Positions 61,027 to 64,000 of a stretch of 64,000 nucleotides of DNA are shown here, one piece after another (the first letter of the stretch is position 1; every line of letters starts with the position of its first letter). The position numbers were made by a program, and so were the translations under genes. Source of the DNA: RGIG3178 sp964533965 (GTDB taxonomy: Bacteria > Bacillota > Clostridia > Christensenellales > QAND01); the NCBI GenBank assembly GCA_964533965.1, contig CAZHNN010000002.1, forward strand, positions 1 to 64,000. Direction: 5' to 3'. The notes below the pieces were generated by a model. It saw only the letters and a program-made list of their open reading frames with translations, was not told the DNA's origin and did not search any database.

Positions 61027-61680
61027 ATGGATTGTAAGCACATCTTGTTCGACCTAGACGGCACTTTGATCGACAACTCGACCGGTATCACCAATTCTGT
61101 CACATACGCTTTGAACAAAGTTGGAATTCTTGAAAACGACAGACGAAAATTACTCAAGTTCGTCGGTCCTCCCCTTCCCGATTCCTTTCAAAAGTACTAT
61201 GGGTTCTCAAGAGAAGATTCCATAAAGCTTGTCGTGTACTTCCAGGAATACTACAGGGAAAAGGGAATCCACGAATGCGAGCTGTACGACGGGATGCGCA
61301 CCTTGCTGCCACTTCTAAAGATGGAAGGGAAAACGCTGCTTGTCGCCACTTCCAAACCGGAAGTGTTCGCAAGGGAAATTTTAAGAAGCTTCGAAGTTGA
61401 CGGCTGTTTCGCCTATATCGCAGGCAGCAACATGGATGTATCCAGAGCCGAAAAAGACCTCGTCATCGCCTATGCACTGGAGAGCGCCGGGATATCGGAC
61501 CTGTCAAAAGCCGTCATGGTGGGTGACAGGGAACATGATATCATCGCTGCCAAAAAAGTAGGCATTCGTTGCATAGGCGTCCTCTACGGGTTTGGCAGCA
61601 AGGAGGAGCTGGAGGAGGCGGGTGCCGATCATATCGCATCATCGGTGGAAGAATTGGGCGCCATCCTGCGGTCAAGCTAA
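61027..61680 (+). CDS. HAD-family phosphatase, second of a tandem pair
   Basis: A 217-residue paralog of the preceding HAD protein, sharing ILFDLDGTLIDNSTGITNS, KLLKFVGPPLPDSF, LYDGMRTLLPLL, MVGDREHDIIAAKK and GVLYGFGSKEELEEAGADH. It is likely a tandem duplication with about half the residues changed. ATG 61027 follows GCGGAGGA by six bases; the ATG at 61021 lies too close. It is 142 bases after copy 1 and ends before a terminator. Confidence 0.9.
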   Translation: MDCKHILFDLDGTLIDNSTGITNSVTYALNKVGILENDRRKLLKFVGPPLPDSFQKYYGFSREDSIKLVVYFQEYYREKGIHECELYDGMRTLLPLLKMEGKTLLVATSKPEVFAREILRSFEVDGCFAYIAGSNMDVSRAEKDLVIAYALESAGISDLSKAVMVGDREHDIIAAKKVGIRCIGVLYGFGSKEELEEAGADHIASSVEELGAILRSS

Positions 61681-61722
61681 GCGTTCTCTTTTATACACAT
61701 AGGCTACACATGAATTTCAAGC

Positions 61723-61753
61723 AAAAAACCATCTGGGAAGATGGTTTTTCTTT
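61723..61753. terminator. Bidirectional intrinsic terminator
   Basis: AAAAACCATCT and AGATGGTTTTT form an 11-bp stem with a four-base loop; T tracts follow on both strands. It ends the HAD pair and would also stop the short reverse-strand frame at 61778-61876. Confidence 0.85.
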
Positions 61754-61777
61754 ATCAGACGATAAGCCGTTTCTTGT

Positions 61778-61876
61778 TTACGATACTTCGCTGTTCATCT
61801 TCCGTTTAAATGCATAGACAACCAAGCCCATAATCAAGATCGTATAAGCAATGAAGTAGCATTTCTTTGTTTGCAC
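61778..61876 (-). CDS. Possible small membrane protein
   Basis: A reverse-strand frame of 32 residues beginning at GTG 61876: MQTKKCYFIAYTILIMGLVV then a basic end (YAFKRKMNSEVS). It has one hydrophobic helix with a positively charged tail and a proper terminator downstream. Its ribosome binding site is weak (AAGAG). It could be a genuine small membrane protein or the decayed C-terminus of a larger membrane protein. It starts beside the divergent PadR promoter. Confidence 0.35.
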   Translation of the reverse strand: MQTKKCYFIAYTILIMGLVVYAFKRKMNSEVS

Positions 61877-61889
61877 TTTCTATAATCTC

Positions 61890-61935
61890 TTGACATGAGT
61901 AGATGATCTATGTATAACTATGAGTAGATCATCTA
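61890..61935 (+). promoter_or_regulatory. Promoter with two PadR-type direct repeats, module 2
   Basis: TTGACA (61890-61895) and TATAAC (61913-61918) are 17 bases apart. TGAGTAGATGATCTA (61896-61910) fills the spacer and TGAGTAGATCATCTA (61921-61935) lies just after the -10 box; the second copy is within AGTAGATCATCTACT, itself palindromic. The layout equals that of module 1, with different repeat sequence. Confidence 0.82.
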
Positions 61936-61954
61936 CTTATAGGGAGGCAACAAT

Positions 61955-62302
61955 ATGCCTATAGACAAAAATCCTCTTTCTGGCAATACGACAATGCTGA
62001 TACTTAAATTGCTTGAAGCAAAGGACATGTACGGCTATCAAATTATTGAGGAGCTTGCTAAAAAATCGGATGATACATTCCGGCTGAAAACCGGAACGCT
62101 GTACCCAATTCTGCATGGGCTTGAAAATGACGGCATGGTGAGTTCCTATGACGAAACTACAGACAATGCACGTGTTCGAAGATATTATCATCTCACGAAT
62201 AAAGGCCGAAGCTTGCTTTCGGAAAAGCACGATGAATGGGCTGCCTATACAAAAGCGGTAAACCGTATCATGGAAGGAGAGATAAGTTATGCAACCATTT
62301 GA
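61955..62302 (+). CDS. PadR family transcriptional regulator, SEDS module 2
   Basis: A 115-residue PadR regulator, a close paralog of the one at 41229. The winged helix is MYGYQIIEELAKKSDDTFRLKTGTLYPILHGLENDGMV and the wing is RRYYHLTNKGRSLL. AGGGAGG precedes the ATG. It is the first gene of a two-gene unit, overlapping the SEDS-like gene by 14 bases, exactly as in module 1. Direct repeats at its promoter indicate autoregulation. Confidence 0.93.
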   Translation: MPIDKNPLSGNTTMLILKLLEAKDMYGYQIIEELAKKSDDTFRLKTGTLYPILHGLENDGMVSSYDETTDNARVRRYYHLTNKGRSLLSEKHDEWAAYTKAVNRIMEGEISYATI

Positions 62303-63650
62303 CAAAATTAAAGCGTATGTGGATTTAGTTTGTGAACAGATACGTTGGAAAAAAGCGCATCCGCGTTGTACACAAGAAATGGAAGATCATATCATCGACC
62401 AAAGGGACTCCTATATGGCTCAAGGGTTGGATGAACAAACGGCTACGGAAAAAGCTATATTGGAAACCGGCGATGCCGTTCTCATCGGCATGCAGTTGGA
62501 CCGCACGCACAGGCCTAGACCTCAGTGGACGATGCTTGCGACAACAGCGGTGCTGCTGCTCGCCGGAATTGTGATCCGCTTTTTCGTCTTTACGCAAGGG
62601 CTTGGCTCAGGGGAGCCATCCGATTTGGCCTTCATGGCAATCGGGATCGCGGTCATGCTTGCCGCTTATTTTGGTGATTTCACGCTGATCGGCAAATATC
62701 CCAAGACGATCTATTTTTCCGTAGCAGCTATGTCAGCCCTTTTGGTAGCGGCTGTTTGCATCCCTAATGCAGTATTTTTTCAAATACGGACGATCGCGTT
62801 TTTGTACGATCCATACATTTTTCTATTCTTTCCTATCGCCTTCGCTGCTGTCATTTTTACTGCAAAAAACAGGGGGATCCCCGGTCTTATGATATGCGGA
62901 ATTGCTTTTTCGATTTTCGCGCTGATTGCACTGAGCGAGCCTTCCATGTATGGGTTCTTCCTCTTTGTCGTTTCCGGCATAGCGCTTTTGGGCATCGCGC
63001 ACGCTCGAAACTGGTTTGGTATCAAAAAAGCATATGGTTATTTACTGATATTCGCTTTTGTCATACTTGTTGCGGCCGCTTTTATTCTAGTGAATTCAAA
63101 CAGCTACCGGTGGGGCCGAGCTACCGTCATTTTGAATCCCTCTGTTGATCCGAGCGGATTGGGATATATGGGCATGCAGGCAAGACTGCTTTTGAGTTTT
63201 GCTAAACCGTTTGGAGCGGCCAGCCTCCCGGATACGTTGCGTCAGAGAATTTCGAATCAGGACAGCCTTTATCAGAAGGATCTTATGCTGACAAAATTGA
63301 CCGTACAATTCGGGTGGATTGTGTTTGCGGTGATCGTAGGCATACTGTTGTTTTTTATGGTAAAAGGATTCAGGCTGTTTTTGAAACAAAAAAGCGGTCT
63401 GGGTTTGCTTGTGTCGCTGTCTGTCATGATGACGTTCACGATGCAGGTGGTAGGCTTCGTAGCCTTTAACCTCGGAATCCTGATCGGCATGCCATTTCCG
63501 CTGCCGCTGATATCCGGCAAGGTGGCCACGATGGTCAATATGGCGCTCATCGGCATTATGCTCTCTGTCTTTAGAACCGGCGATATTGTTGTTGACCCAA
63601 AAACCGAAGTTTCAAACCGCAAATCATTTACTGGAAGAACAGTTGCTTGA
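62289..63650 (+). CDS. SEDS (FtsW/RodA/SpoVE-like) membrane protein with N-terminal permease-prefix domain, copy 2
   Basis: A 453-residue paralog of the protein at 39908. The N-terminal ~75 residues match (CEQIRWKKAHPRCTQEMEDH, DQRDSYMAQGLDEQTATEKA, LDRTHRPRPQW), followed by about ten hydrophobic helices. An aspartate (D331) stands ten residues before FGW, at the SEDS catalytic position, and ALIGIMLSVFRTGD ends the core. The SYGG-type motif near the end is degenerate (PLISGKVAT). GGAAGGAG precedes the ATG. It ends before a terminator. Confidence 0.7.
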   Translation: MQPFDKIKAYVDLVCEQIRWKKAHPRCTQEMEDHIIDQRDSYMAQGLDEQTATEKAILETGDAVLIGMQLDRTHRPRPQWTMLATTAVLLLAGIVIRFFVFTQGLGSGEPSDLAFMAIGIAVMLAAYFGDFTLIGKYPKTIYFSVAAMSALLVAAVCIPNAVFFQIRTIAFLYDPYIFLFFPIAFAAVIFTAKNRGIPGLMICGIAFSIFALIALSEPSMYGFFLFVVSGIALLGIAHARNWFGIKKAYGYLLIFAFVILVAAAFILVNSNSYRWGRATVILNPSVDPSGLGYMGMQARLLLSFAKPFGAASLPDTLRQRISNQDSLYQKDLMLTKLTVQFGWIVFAVIVGILLFFMVKGFRLFLKQKSGLGLLVSLSVMMTFTMQVVGFVAFNLGILIGMPFPLPLISGKVATMVNMALIGIMLSVFRTGDIVVDPKTEVSNRKSFTGRTVA

Positions 63651-63702
63651 CAGTGGTTTTTAGAATATACAAAGAATGATAATGTGTGTTCTCTTTAACT
63701 AA

Positions 63703-63740
63703 AGCAAAGCCCATAAACGCAGTATTACGGGCTTTGTAGT
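63703..63740 (+). terminator. Probable intrinsic terminator
   Basis: CAAAGCCC and GGGCTTTG form a stem with a long loop after the SEDS-like gene, followed by TAGTAC rather than a T-run. It is a weak terminator. Confidence 0.5.
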
Positions 63741-63816
63741 ACTTAGTACATCAGTGCAGAATTCCGGGACTACTTGGATTACCACGACTGCTGTTGTGTC
63801 CATTGCCATAGTCAAC

Positions 63817-63999
63817 CTAAATGGTCGGATCATTCTGCCTACATTCAGCTTTTATTTCCTTATAGAATTCAACTGACGAAGTACTTAAGATACCAATAAT
63901 CTTTATAAGCTCGTTCATGAGAACATCTGCATTCTCAATATTGGAATCAAGACGATGCTTATAATCCTCCATTTTTCGATCGATAACTGTGTTTTGGTC
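63817..63999 (-). CDS. Partial hypothetical protein at the right edge
   Basis: The last 60 residues of a reverse-strand gene whose start lies beyond the window. It reads RKMEDYKHRLDSNIENADVL and continues as a helical, charged protein ending QNDPTI. Codon use is AT-rich compared with neighbours. It may begin upstream of the window or at an internal ATG near 63970. No family is recognised. Confidence 0.45.
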   Translation of the reverse strand, partial: DQNTVIDRKMEDYKHRLDSNIENADVLMNELIKIIGILSTSSVEFYKEIKAECRQNDPTI

Positions 64000-64000
64000 C

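Overview
The window looks like a chromosome segment of an anaerobic, endospore-forming Gram-positive bacterium of the Clostridia. The grounds are a spore-coat cotJA-cotJB-cotJC operon, a class B sortase, lipoproteins with Gram-positive style leaders, Bacillus/Clostridium-type ribosome binding sites (GGAGG) with frequent GTG and TTG starts, and anaerobe-type genes (hybrid cluster protein, rubrerythrin-like ferritin, a TM1266-like hydrogenase-system regulator). Base composition is close to balanced and coding density is high, with short intergenic gaps mostly filled by intrinsic terminators. I saw no rRNA, tRNA, CRISPR array, complete insertion sequence or prophage.

Layout. 1-13.2 kb: arsM-like methyltransferase, sortase B, GtrA protein, RNase Z, MGMT-like protein, erythromycin-esterase-like protein, a lipoprotein, a self-regulated TetR unit with a membrane protein and a hydrolase, a zinc dehydrogenase plus OtnK-type kinase, a foldback repeat, and cotJABC. 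13.4-23.3 kb: VanX-type dipeptidase, small conserved proteins, a Crp/Fnr regulator divergent from cupin-hcp with a palindromic operator between them, a GNAT enzyme, an MFS transporter, two tandem DUF3298 proteins and a PanE-like reductase. 23.5-30.8 kb: two glycosyltransferases behind an AT-rich promoter, AraC-GyrI regulator, enolase-superfamily enzyme, an SDR divergent from a TetR regulator, ferritin-like protein. 31-41.6 kb: two-component system with two exported proteins, a complete livKHMGF branched-chain amino-acid ABC operon, and a PadR-SEDS module. 41.9-53.6 kb: a multidomain secreted phosphodiesterase-like protein, a PadR-DUF2812 unit, an autoregulated MerR gene, a fluoride riboswitch driving two crcB/fluC genes, and assorted conserved genes. 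Two adjacent genes here (52.0-52.95 kb) each carry an apparent one-base frameshift.

The most interesting region is 53.7-59.6 kb: a TerB-domain protein, a DUF2791-type ATPase and a Lhr-like DEAD/DEAH helicase in one tight operon, matching the gene content of the Shango anti-phage system, followed by an overlapping 30-residue membrane protein too short for routine gene callers. The window closes with two tandem HAD phosphatases and a second PadR-SEDS module that is a paralog of the one at 40 kb, with the same gene overlap and the same promoter/operator layout, and an incomplete AT-rich gene at the right edge.

All assignments are from reading sequence and recalled family knowledge; no database search was run.
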